Shown piece after piece: positions 1 to 11,640 of a stretch of 64,000 bases of DNA. The position numbers were made by a program, and so were the translations under genes. Within the stretch, counting starts at the first letter, position 1, and the number at the start of each line of letters is the position of its first letter. This DNA is from Dioscorea cayenensis subsp. rotundata (Eukaryota; Streptophyta; Magnoliopsida; Dioscoreales; Dioscoreaceae). The stretch covers positions 779,501-843,500 of the forward strand of contig NC_052474.1 in the NCBI RefSeq assembly GCF_009730915.1, given 5' to 3'. Below the pieces are notes generated by a model, which was not told where the DNA came from, did not search any database, and saw nothing but the letters and a program-made list of their open reading frames with translations.

Positions 1-431
1 ACAAGATTTTGTTTTTAAAAAATTGATTAATAAAAGAATTTTAATTTCAGGACAAAGACTTATAGGTATTGCATGCATATTCTTTTTCCTTTTTTTCTTT
101 TTTTAAACGTGAAACATAGCACTGACTGGAGACACCATTTGAGAGTCAAATTAAGATCACAAATAATTTTTCAATGATAGATGAAAGTACTCATGATATA
201 TAAATTAAAAATATATTGAAATTGATTTTCTCATATTGAAACCTACCTATATTTGTAGTATCATGAAATATTTGGTTCATACAAGCTATGATGTGTATCT
301 CTAATAAATGACCATAAGATTGATATTATTTTGATCATTCATATTGATTTTGTCATCCTATATAAGTTCAATAAAACGCATAATTTTAAATGAAATAAAT
401 TTTAAATAACCATTGCACAAAATATCCAATT

Positions 432-691
432 TTTTTTCAACGAAGTCGACAAGCGACAAAATGAAAGATAAACGGGTACGGATGTGTCCCAATTACAGTG
501 ACTTGACTGACCTACTGAAGATAAACCTCTCGCCATATAACACTGGAAGGGAAAACGAGAAGTATTCCTCACACAAAACTCTTGTAGGAGACCAAAAATG
601 TGAATTGTAATATGAGAGATTTGAACTCGAAAACTCTCTATCACAAGTATGGGTAATTACCGTTGAGCTAGCCCATGATTCCTACAAAAGA
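432..691 (-). mobile_element. tRNA-derived SINE with 8-bp target-site duplication
   Basis: Read on the minus strand, the head shows RNA polymerase III internal promoter boxes: an A box (tagctcaacgg, plus positions 660-670) and a B box (gttcaaatc, 618-626) spaced as in a tRNA gene. The body is unrelated to tRNA and ends in an A-run, seen as the T-run at 430-437 on the plus strand. The direct repeat atccaatt at 424-431 and 692-699 brackets the unit, as expected for LINE-mediated insertion. A functional tRNA is unlikely because the acceptor-stem and anticodon layout is not preserved. The T-tail overlaps the left duplication by one or two bases, so the ends are approximate. Confidence 0.7.
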
Positions 692-1453
692 ATCCAATTA
701 ATTAATAAGAACTCGTTCATGTCTTTTTAATTAAGGGAAGGTGCCATTTGCCTGGTGTTTAAGATCATCTTTCTGCCTAAACAAAAGAGACAGTCATGAT
801 CATAAGATCAGACCAGGCTGGTATGCATGATCAATCATAAAAATTCAACAAACATGCTCTTTTGTTCATATATGTCTACACCCAAATGAAAAAATCAAAT
901 GAACAAACACAACAAATGTTTATTATTATGTCTATATATGTCAATAAACACACAGGCTAAATATTTTAAAATTAATTTATTAATCAACAATTAATCTCCC
1001 GTTGATGTTTATTATTATTTTGACATTGCATGAGATGCAAGAAATCACGTACATGAGTCAAAACATTAACCAAGTCATCGCTTATAAGTTCAATCCAATT
1101 AATTTCCTACCTTTTCTAAATTAATTATATAGACATGTAATATACCAAAATCATCAACTGAATTTTTTTAAAGATTAAAAATTGAAAAGAGATTTTAATT
1201 AATATATCAAAACTGTCACCATATGAGAAATCTCCAAAAACCATGCATGACCTATTCTATTGAAATTTTTCTTGCAGTCTTGCAGATGCCATCAACCAAT
1301 ACATACTGAACATGGCAGTACAAATACAACCTGCCTAGTCAATTTACTGCAATGAGTACTGTTACTGAAGAGCAAGACTCTTCTGTACGTCTTATTCTTG
1401 TTTACAAATTAAGATATACACTCGATCTCCATTAATTACAACATATTGATCAA

Positions 1454-1461
1454 TATAAATA
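1454..1461 (+). promoter_or_regulatory. Putative TATA box of first chitinase gene
   Basis: tataaata lies about 64 bp before the ATG at 1525, a normal spacing for a plant TATA box with a short leader. No transcript data support it. Confidence 0.45.
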
Positions 1462-1524
1462 CACTCCATGCACCATCATTCACATTAATTCTTCATCTAA
1501 TTAATTACCAATTAGTGAATAACA

Positions 1525-2438
<914 letters not shown>

Positions 2439-3050
2439 ACTAATTATTAATTATTCATGTCATGCGTGCATGACAGTCTTGAGTGTTGACATTATGGTGG
2501 TTTTTTTAATAATAAAATGGATATATTAACCAAGTTTTTTGTTAACTGTTGTTCGTTCTTAATCGAGAACCATGATCAGAAGTCTATATATATATATATA
2601 TATATATTAACATATATATATATATACTTGCAATTGCACTTGAAAATAAAAGTACACTGGATAACTGTCATGCAATGCATGATACACACATATTATATAA
2701 ACGGCTTTTAATTACAACCCACCCACCAACTCAATTAACACACATAATAAAGACAACTGACTCCTTTGACCTATTCAAACACCTTTGAACCATACTTACA
2801 CTTCACACTAACTGCCAACCATACAGCTTCTAATCAACTTCAACATTAACAAGAAGTATATATAAGTTAAAAATATAATAAAAACAAGAACGTACTATTT
2901 GGATGTTAATTAAGGAAGACCCGTGTAAAATGAAAAATGAAAAATAAAAAGGATGACCAGAAAAAAAGAAGAAGATAAATACAGAGGCTAATTAAGAGTA
3001 CTAGCTAATAGTGGTAATTAAAATGAATAATTCTATCATTAAAGAGAAAA
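2439..3050. other. Intergenic: chitinase 1 3' flank with (TA)n tracts
   Basis: The DNA after the first chitinase stop is AT-rich, with two (TA)n tracts around 2584-2627 and several AATAAA-like sites (for example 2507-2516). No coding potential beyond short random frames was seen. Confidence 0.5.
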
Positions 3051-3170
3051 GAATAGAGACATCCAATGCCAAGTGAACTCCCTGCGGTTTCATTCTACAC
3101 TGAAAAAAAGATATATTTGATTAATATTGCAGTAAGATTGAATGGAGTAGCAAAGGGACATTAGAGCAGA
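3050..3170 (+). pseudogene. Decayed fragment resembling last exon of the alpha/beta hydrolase gene
   Basis: Around 3066-3110 one frame reads PMPSELPAVSFYTEKK. This matches the last-exon segment PLPKQLPVVSFHTQTK of the hydrolase gene at 8.7-10.5 kb, and about 26 aligned bases differ at only two positions. Upstream similarity is weaker and carries a stop, and the frame ends at a TAG near 3163. It is best read as a relic of a duplicated family member. The adjoining open frame at 3208-3474 was not recognised and shows no family signature, so it is not called as a gene. Confidence 0.4.
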
Positions 3171-3971
3171 GAGATCTTTTGCCACTACATCATACTCAGC
3201 TCCCACAATGATAGAGTTAGATATTTCATTTTTCTCTTCATTCATGAAGTCAATGGTTTGGTCCATACATGATAGGCTTATTTACATGTATTTCTCCAAA
3301 TTCAACCCAGTCAAAGATATCGGTGCCAAATTAAAGCTGGTATCTGGCAACAGAGCAATTAAGGCTGCACTGCTTGAAGGGCTACCTTATGCCAAATTAT
3401 TGATCATGTCTGACTATATATATATTAATGTAATTGTAATTTATAAATGTCAAGGCCTTTCGATGTATCCATGACTACTTCAATTAATTAGTACTATCAT
3501 CTGACATAATAAAAGCAAAGTTCCCCAATTTTCATAGCTACTAATTAATTTAATGCTGTCGTAATTCACCACGTATTTTGTTGTTTTATACATGACTACC
3601 GTGCAATAAAAATTTATAATTAATGCCAATTAATATCAAGTGTAGTATATATAATGTCAATTCAGTCGGTCACTTAATTAATTTCTTCAGTTTTGAACTC
3701 ACCTGTATATGTAATTAACTTACATGCACGCATGCATGAACCTTAACCAAACAAACCAACGAAAGGCCGGCCTACATATAATTAATTCGTTAATCGAGCA
3801 AATGAAGATGACCTTCTTGAACCACAACCAAACATATAAACGACGCTCGAACTTGGATTCAAGATCACATTCACTATTATTACTCTGCGTACGCTCTCAT
3901 CCACCAGCTATATATCCCATCAAATCTCACAACTAGACCTCAATTTTATATTGCTTTCTGCCCATGGCCAT

Positions 3972-4004
3972 GGTTAATTAATTATACTCAGAGTATAATT
4001 AACC
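3972..4004. repeat. Short AT-rich inverted repeat upstream of chitinase 2
   Basis: ggttaatt...atactc is followed after one base by gagtataattaacc, giving arms of 14-18 bp. It lies about 270 bp before the second chitinase start. It could form a hairpin; function unknown. Confidence 0.5.
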
Positions 4005-4169
4005 AATTGATGCATGCATTTCAGCTTTAGACGCTGACATGCAACCATAATCAGATTTCCGGGCACGCAATATTACTTAATTAATTAAATATCTTGGATG
4101 ATTAACTTAATTGGGATATGCCTTTTAATATACCAGATCCCGTGCATGAGAATTAATAATGTACGTGTC

Positions 4170-4178
4170 TATATAAAG
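4170..4178 (+). promoter_or_regulatory. Putative TATA box of second chitinase gene
   Basis: tatataaag lies about 100 bp upstream of the ATG at 4277, in the expected position for a plant promoter. Confidence 0.5.
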
Positions 4179-4270
4179 GACCAGCTGCTTCTTGCTTTTA
4201 CATCATGCATGCATGCACAATTAATTAACCAAACAATATATATAGTTCTACTTGATTTGTTTGTAATTAA

Positions 4271-5202
<932 letters not shown>

Positions 5203-5214
5203 AGTTTCTTGCTG

Positions 5215-5272
5215 ATCTGCTCTGTGCTCTGCTCTACTCTGCTCTGCTCTGCTCTGCTCTGCTCTGCTCTGT
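5215..5272 (+). repeat. (CTCTG)n microsatellite in chitinase 2 3' UTR
   Basis: About ten near-perfect copies of the pentamer gctct/ctctg begin 13 bp after the stop codon, probably within the transcribed 3' UTR. Tandem units of this kind are prone to slippage. Confidence 0.85.
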
Positions 5273-6247
5273 CTTCATGTGGTCTTTGTGTTTTCTATAT
5301 TATCATGAACTGGTTAATTTGTTGTGTAATTAATCGAGCTTTTGCTTTAATGAAAAAAAAGTTATGTTACTAGTGTTACTTTATTTTATTTTTGATAAAA
5401 CTGATAAATCATAGATTTATTTTAAAAAATAAAAAATATAGAAATATAGTAAAAAAAAAAAAAACAAGAAGTAGGACAAAAATAAAAGACCAATTTTTAC
5501 TATAAATCTCTCTAGTTGTAGAAAGGATCTTCTCTCAAGGGTCAAAGACGAATGTGGATGGAACTAGCCAATGGATTGAGAAGGGTTGTGAACGTCCAAA
5601 TCACACTTCTCATAAGATATAATACCCGAATTAGTCCTTTTACTCAGAAATAGCAAAAAAAAACTCATTATACTTGCAAAAATAGTCAAATTGAGTCAAA
5701 AATTTAATGGGAGTTAAAACCACTGTTTAAATTTGCTGAGTTGAATTTTTTGAAAGTTTAATGTTGGTGACCTATCATTTTCTTGAATTTAATATTGTTA
5801 AAATATGAAAAAAAAAAAAAACTTTTTTCATTTTGAGTTTCATATTTGAAACCCGGATCCGTCTTCGCCCTTTCTCTTCTCGACGACTAAACCCCATCTT
5901 TGGCTCGATGGAGAACCACTATCCTTTTAGCTTCACCACAAATTCCTTCTTCTTAGCTATGAGGATGCCACTAGAGAATGCACAGAGGCAGCAAATGCTC
6001 GCCGTAGAACCTCTCAGACTTAACCATCTTCGCATAACAATTGAATAATTTCACAGCTTAAAAAAAAAATGATATTTGGAGAACTTGACATCATTAATCA
6101 CATGAAGTTTGAGAATTGTATATCGTGCTCATTACATTTGCTTAAAAAAAAAAAAACATCCATTCATGCCTTGACTTTACAAATAGACAAAAAAAGGAAA
6201 AGAAAAAAATAAACAAAATAATAAAAAAAAGTGGTTATGAATGTTGG

Positions 6248-6405
6248 TAGTCTTTGAAGATGCTCTTCGGTAGTCCAGTGGTTGTAGATGCTCCACGGTG
6301 GTCACGGTGGTTATAGATGCTCCGCGGTGGTCACGGTGGTTGTGGATGCTTTGTGGTAGTCGCGGTGGTTCTAGAAATCCGTTATGTTGGTCGTGATGGC
6401 TGAAG
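6248..6405. repeat. 29-bp minisatellite inside the long-TIR transposon
   Basis: Four to five imperfect copies of a unit of about 29-31 bp beginning ggtggtt and ending ggtggtcac occur head to tail (for example starting at 6277, 6307, 6336 and 6365). It is GC-rich compared with its surroundings. Confidence 0.75.
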
Positions 6406-6424
6406 AGGTTGCCATGGGTTTTTA

Positions 6425-7198
6425 GGCAGTGTTTGGTTGTCAGGAGTGGATTGGGAGAGAAGTGGAATAGGAGGAGTGAGATGAGAAGGCATGGAGTAAG
6501 AGTGAAAATTAAGAATGTGTTTGGCTGATAAGGATTGGAGAGTGTGATTTATTTGGAATGGAAAAAGTAAAAAAGGTAAATATGATAAGATGACATTTAT
6601 GCCTTTTATTCAAATGAATATTATGTAAATTTAAAAAATAAATTAATTATTATAAATAAATATTTCAAATTTTTTGTTAATATCATTAGTAATTAATTAA
6701 CTATAATAAATAACTATATCAAATTGATAATTAATTATATTTTTAAATTAATTAATTACTAATTAATTAACTATAATAAATAATTAATTAATGAAGAAAT
6801 ATAATTAATTATTATAAATAAATATTTAACTATAATTATTAGTTATTATTATTCATTTTAATTATTAATTATTATTAAATTATCAACTTAATTATTACAT
6901 TTAATTAAATTATTATTATTTAACTAATAATTATTGTTAAAATTAATTAATTATTATTTAAATTAAATTATTATTTTAATTATTAAATAAAAAGGGCAAA
7001 TTGGTCATTCTCCCCAAAGAGTGAGGGAGGAGTGGAGCAATCCCCCCATTTTGGGGGGATTGCTCACTCCCCACTGACTCCCCACTCGCTCCTCATCCAC
7101 TCCTCTCTCACTCCCATTCATGACCATCCAAACAAAGACTTGGATTCACTCTCCTCCCACTCATGCTCCCACTCCAATCGTGTAAACCAAACACTCCC
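6425..7198. mobile_element. Tourist-like (PIF/Harbinger) MITE nested in larger element
   Basis: The ends are inverted repeats: the left begins ggcagtgtttggtt, and the right, read in reverse complement, begins gggagtgtttggtt. Both are flanked by the trinucleotide tta (6422-6424 and 7199-7201), as for Tourist target duplications. Inverted similarity extends inward through GA-rich stretches (gagtggatt..., ...aatcc...cactcc). The middle (about 6600-6990) is almost pure A/T with repeated aattaatta words. No transposase is encoded. Confidence 0.7.
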
Positions 7199-7660
7199 TT
7201 AGACTTGATGGTTAGAATTTGAGAGTGTAACAGGTGCCTACGGCAGGATGACAGTGAGAATGACAAGAAGAAAAAGGGGTTATGGATGTCGATGGTCGTG
7301 AATGAGTGGGGGTTCTCGAATCAAGATGGAAAAGAAGATGGGAAAAGGGGCAAGATTTAAGGGTTTGTTTTAGAATCTGGGTTTTGGATCCGGGTATGTA
7401 TGAAGCCAAAAAGAATATTTAATTTTTATCTTTTTTAATATTGTAATAATATTAAATTCAAGAAAATGATAGGTCACCAATATTAAACTCCCAAAAAAAC
7501 CAACTCACCAAATTTAAACGGTGTTTTTAACTTTCGTTAGATTTTGGATTTATTTTAACCATTTTGACAAGTAAGAGTTTTTTTTTTGCCATTTTTTATT
7601 AGGAGGATTAAAAAGAAAAAGAAAAAAAATAGAGTGACTAATTAAGGTATTAAACCTTCT

Positions 7661-8725
7661 CTTTTCTGTAGCAAAAAGTCTTCGTCGTGCTTTGTCTTCA
7701 ATAATAGCTAAAATTTAACGAAGAAATATAAAATTTATATTCATAATGATAAAAAATAAATTGGGTGACTTGAAATTAAAACATACAATCATTTATAATC
7801 AGACATATATTCCAATTTCCAAGTGAGAGCTCTGATTAAGAAATATGAGGAATTTCTAATCGAATGATAAAGATAATGATATAAGGTTTATCGGAAATCC
7901 CCAAGGGCCGGATTGCGGCTAACCTGTGACTGTTATTTCTCAAGTGGATTTCTTTTTTAGACATAAGGTGATAAAACAATGTATATTAATGAGTGACGGG
8001 TAAAAGTAATAAAAAGTAAAAAATTTATAAATTGCTAAGACCGATGTTGACGGTAATTAAGAGCCAGGTATATTTTATAAAAATAGTTTCCATGATATAT
8101 TTTTGATGGATAAAAAACAGAGTATGGGTGCATAATATCAGCCTATAACAGTTTGTTCAAATGGAAAACTATTGTGGCCCCTTTTTAAATAAAATAAATC
8201 ATAATTTTATTTAAAGACAATAATAATATATTTATATTTAAAAAAATAATAAAGGAAGACTTGCTAGTCTATACAAGAGACTTGGGTCTTTCTTAATTAC
8301 GAAGGTGGAGTGAGGATATTTAAAGTGGTTCAATGAGTGGGGAATAATATTAGAGATTATATATGTACTTAAGCTGGATTAGATCGAACATATATATTCT
8401 TTTGATTATATGAATTTCCATCCAATAATGTGGAAAGTGAGATTTCTTTCCTTTCGTGTATATATATCCCTCATCACCAGTGGTCTAACTCAAGCTCATT
8501 TCTTGGAAAAGTACCAACTTGGTAGGTTCACCATGCTTGCATGCATGCACTAGTCTTTAAAGGGTAGTTTTTAACAGAATGGGTTGCATATATATATATA
8601 TATATATATGCTTCAAGATTTTTCTTTATTTTTAATTTTAATTTTAATATTTTTATTTGCATGGACTTGATTGTACTGAAACAATACTTCTTTTATCAGG
8701 AGGAGGATAAGCCAAAGGAGGAGAA
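7661..8725. other. Intergenic upstream of hydrolase gene
   Basis: No supported gene. AT-rich sequence with a (TA)n tract at about 8589-8610 and probably the hydrolase gene's promoter and leader. A short GC-richer stretch near 7900-7930 (aagggccggattgcgg) was not identified. Confidence 0.4.
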
Positions 8726-10509
8726 ATGGTTCGTAAATTTTTTGGAAGGTAATTAAGGTTGCGCAATTTATCATCTTAATTTGACTTTAATTGCTTTTAA
8801 TTTCTCATGTATTGTTAAGTAGCCTTTGTATTTCTTTCTTTCTTTCTTTTTTTTTTTTACGATGGTGTTAATTAATTTGTGAGTTTATATATTGATTAAT
8901 CCCATAGCTAGCTAGCATTAATCAATAATATGTGCAGTCTTATTGAGAGAGCGGGGAGAGCTTTGAAAGCATCAGAAGATGATATAGGATGGTTGCAGCG
9001 TGTTCCTGGCATGCCTTTTGTTCAAGATGGGACTGGAAAATTTGATAATTTGCTCTTCAACATCAAGTTAGTTAATTAATTCATGCACTTGATGCAATGA
9101 AACTTTGTTTAAATTAAATTAATGAATTATAAAAAACCATGCATGTTATAATTACACATCGTCTCTATATATATATCTCTCTTAATTTTGTGTTACAGAA
9201 ACTACAACCAGCATACACTACCAAAGTCCTTAGCGTACTTGTTGGTGCCAGGTAAACAATTAACAACTCTTTCTTTTTTAAAATATAAAAAATCACAATG
9301 AAAGTTGATTTTGAGGTTCTTTAATTAACCAGACTAGCTAGTTACTTTGTTTAATTATGTTGATGTTAATTTATTTACAGAATTATTATATGTTTGATTT
9401 TGATTACAGGCCTTTTCAGCAACTTTGGGCCACCCAGCTTTGCTGACACACAAGCTTATTTCCAGCGCTTAGGTCTGGACTGTGAGATTGCCAAGATTGA
9501 CAGTGAGGTACTACTACTTCTCTTTAATTATATCTCTCTATTAATACCTATACATACCTATACATACATACATATTGATATTAATTTTTATTTTCAGGCT
9601 GGAGTTATAAACAATGCTAAAAAGATAAAGAACTGCATTAAAACACTACACAATAGATCAGGAAAGAAAGTGGTGATTCTAGGACACAGCAAAGGAGGTT
9701 TAGACGCAGCTGCTGCCTTATCCATCTATTGGCATAAACTTGAAGACAAAGTTGCTGGCCTGGTGCTTGCACAGTGTCCTTATGCTGGCAATCCCATTGC
9801 TTCTGATATTCTCCGCCAAGGATCATTCCAACGTGTCAATCTCAAGAGGGAAGTCATGGAGTTAGTCATGTCTGGTATTCTAAAGGTATATATATATATA
9901 CATACATGATACACCTAATTAATTTATAATTCCACTTAATTTAATTGACGTGCATGTATCTAGCTAATTAATCTATACGTACCATGCATGCACATGGAAC
10001 AGGGAGATCTACGTGCCATTGAAGACGTAACCTATAAGAAAAGAAGAGAGTTCTTGGAAGTAAATCCACTACCAAAACAACTCCCTGTGGTTTCATTCCA
10101 CACTCAAACTAAAATAAATCATATTACTCTGAAGAAGTTCTATGAAGTAGCCAAGGTGGAGTTTTCCTCCAGTTCTACTTCTAATGACTCCAATGCATCA
10201 GAGCCATGGTCAATATCTTCAGGACTGGCGGTGTTGGCGACGGTGCTCGAGCTTCGATATGGTACGAAGAGTGATGGACTTGTGACCAGGGAGGACGCTG
10301 AAGCTCCCGGTTCCATTGTTGTTCGATATGGGAGAAATCTTGATCATTGTTGGATTGCTGGTAATTGCTCCTCAAATGATGATCAAGAAGGTAGAAAAGC
10401 TAATAATTCTCAAGTCTGTGAGGCTCTCTTTGCTCTTGTCATTGAGATGGCTCAAATGAAAGGCTTCATTAATCTTCGTCCTCGTCGATCATCATCATCG
10501 GACTATTAA
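8726..10509 (+). CDS. Alpha/beta hydrolase superfamily protein, six exons
   Basis: Exons read as 8726-8748, 8938-9066, 9199-9251, 9410-9507, 9598-9885 and 10003-10509. All junctions are GT-AG with matching phases, giving 365 residues. The serine-hydrolase elbow GHSKGG sits at residues 130-135 (nucleophile Ser132), and NLDHCW near residue 312 probably supplies the catalytic His. The start encodes a conserved-looking opening (SLIERAGRALKASEDDIGW). No signal peptide or membrane segment is evident, so a cytosolic enzyme is likely. It belongs to a plant/bacterial family of uncharacterised hydrolases; the substrate is unknown and is not inferred here. The 5' start is the first ATG compatible with the splice phase, and a further upstream exon cannot be excluded. 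A relic resembling its last exon lies at 3.05-3.17 kb. Confidence 0.85.
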
Positions 10510-10535
10510 TATATATATATATATATATATGAGAA

Positions 10536-10755
10536 AACATCATCTAATTAAGTACTTAGATGTTGTTTTCTAAATATGGTTAATTGAGAGTTATTGGATC
10601 ATGATCCAATGGCTCTCAGTGTTATCTTTTTACTGTTTTGTACTACTATGATATGTTGCTAAACATAAATCATTATAACCGTTAAATACAAATATAACGG
10701 TTAATGTAGTATCCCTAGATTTTAAATCTAGGAACGTCACTAGATGATGTGTACT
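10536..10755. mobile_element. Possible small MITE 3' of hydrolase gene
   Basis: The left end acatcatctaatt...cttagat is loosely mirrored by the right end ctagatttt...ctagatgatgtg in inverted orientation. The interior contains the palindrome ggatcatgatcc (10599-10610) and the hairpin ataaccgtta/taacggtta (about 10676-10702). Related words occur at 52.6-52.8 kb. No target duplication was recognised, so the call is tentative. Confidence 0.4.
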
Positions 10756-11640
10756 CTCTATATATACAAGTGCATCATGTCAACTGCTTCAGTATTATAG
10801 ATACATGTATCACTGCTTCTAGGACGGCTCTAATATGATGAATAGTAAATCATGCATGCATGCATGCTTTTATAGCATGTATATGTATGCATACGTATTA
10901 CTCTGGCGTCTATTTGGGTTTTTTACTTGCATGCCCGTTTAACAATGGTGCTTGTTAATCTAACGTAATATTACTTACATATATGTGCTTAATTTCAACA
11001 TAGTTGGCAAAGGTGTTGAGCAGCAGAGCAGGAGGTGCCAGATCAGGCCCTAATTAACAGGCCGGCATAGTCCTTCTCTTGCCGGGCCACCAGGCCCACC
11101 AGGCACAACCAACATGCCCCAGGGGATGGGCCCAGCTAGGTTGTGGGCCATTTAGTTGTTATTTTTTATTTTAAAATTAAAAAAATTAAAAAAGTAAAAA
11201 AAAATCAAAATAGATGAATAAAATTTGAAAGTATTCAGAAAGCATCTTAAAATAATCATTCAAATGAAAAATAATACTAGAATTAATGTCATTTCTTTAA
11301 ATGTTAAATAGTATTGATTTTAATGATATAGAATATTTCAAATTTTTAGATATAGATATGTATGCAATTAATGTTTACTTTTCACTTCAAGAGTTTAGAT
11401 ACACATGAAAAATATTTTTACATAATTTATTAAAAAATTATCTCATAAAATAAGTTCAAGCTATATCTATTTTTTCAATTATATTTAAATATAATTTTAA
11501 ATTTTAAATTATATGTGATAACAAAAATGTGATATGGCTCTAAATTAAGTATATTCAAACATTATTCCCGTGTTGGAAAATCAACATAAAGATGATGATT
11601 AAGTTTTCCACGCCAACGGTGTTGTATCAAGTAGATCCGA
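10756..11640. other. Intergenic with a GC-rich patch
   Basis: Mostly A/T-rich filler, with a distinct GC-rich, C/G-run patch at about 11020-11155 (gccgggccaccaggcccacc). That patch is flanked immediately by poly-A/T sequence and contains no open frame of note. It may be the edge of an old repeat. Confidence 0.4.

Larger units (their letters stand above)
5614..7660. mobile_element. Non-autonomous DNA transposon with long terminal inverted repeats (Mutator-like?)
   Basis: The left end (about 5617-5830) and the reverse complement of the right end (about 7400-7660) align over roughly 200 bp. Shared words include ttaggtcac-type stretches such as gacctatcattttcttgaat on the left and its complement at 7451-7470. 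Similarity continues inward around the ggatccg segments near 5854 and 7388. The interior has no transposase: it holds a 29-bp minisatellite and a nested MITE. Long TIRs without coding capacity suggest a MULE-type MITE, but no clean 9-bp target duplication was found, so superfamily and exact ends are uncertain. Confidence 0.6.

Noticed and set aside
600-690. Possible tRNA gene on the minus strand
   Set aside because: A and B boxes are present but no cloverleaf closes, and the unit extends to a T/A tail with target duplications, so a SINE fits better.
3208-3474. Open frame of 88 codons
   Set aside because: No recognised family, no splice or promoter context, and it lies beside a decayed fragment; reported only as an observation.
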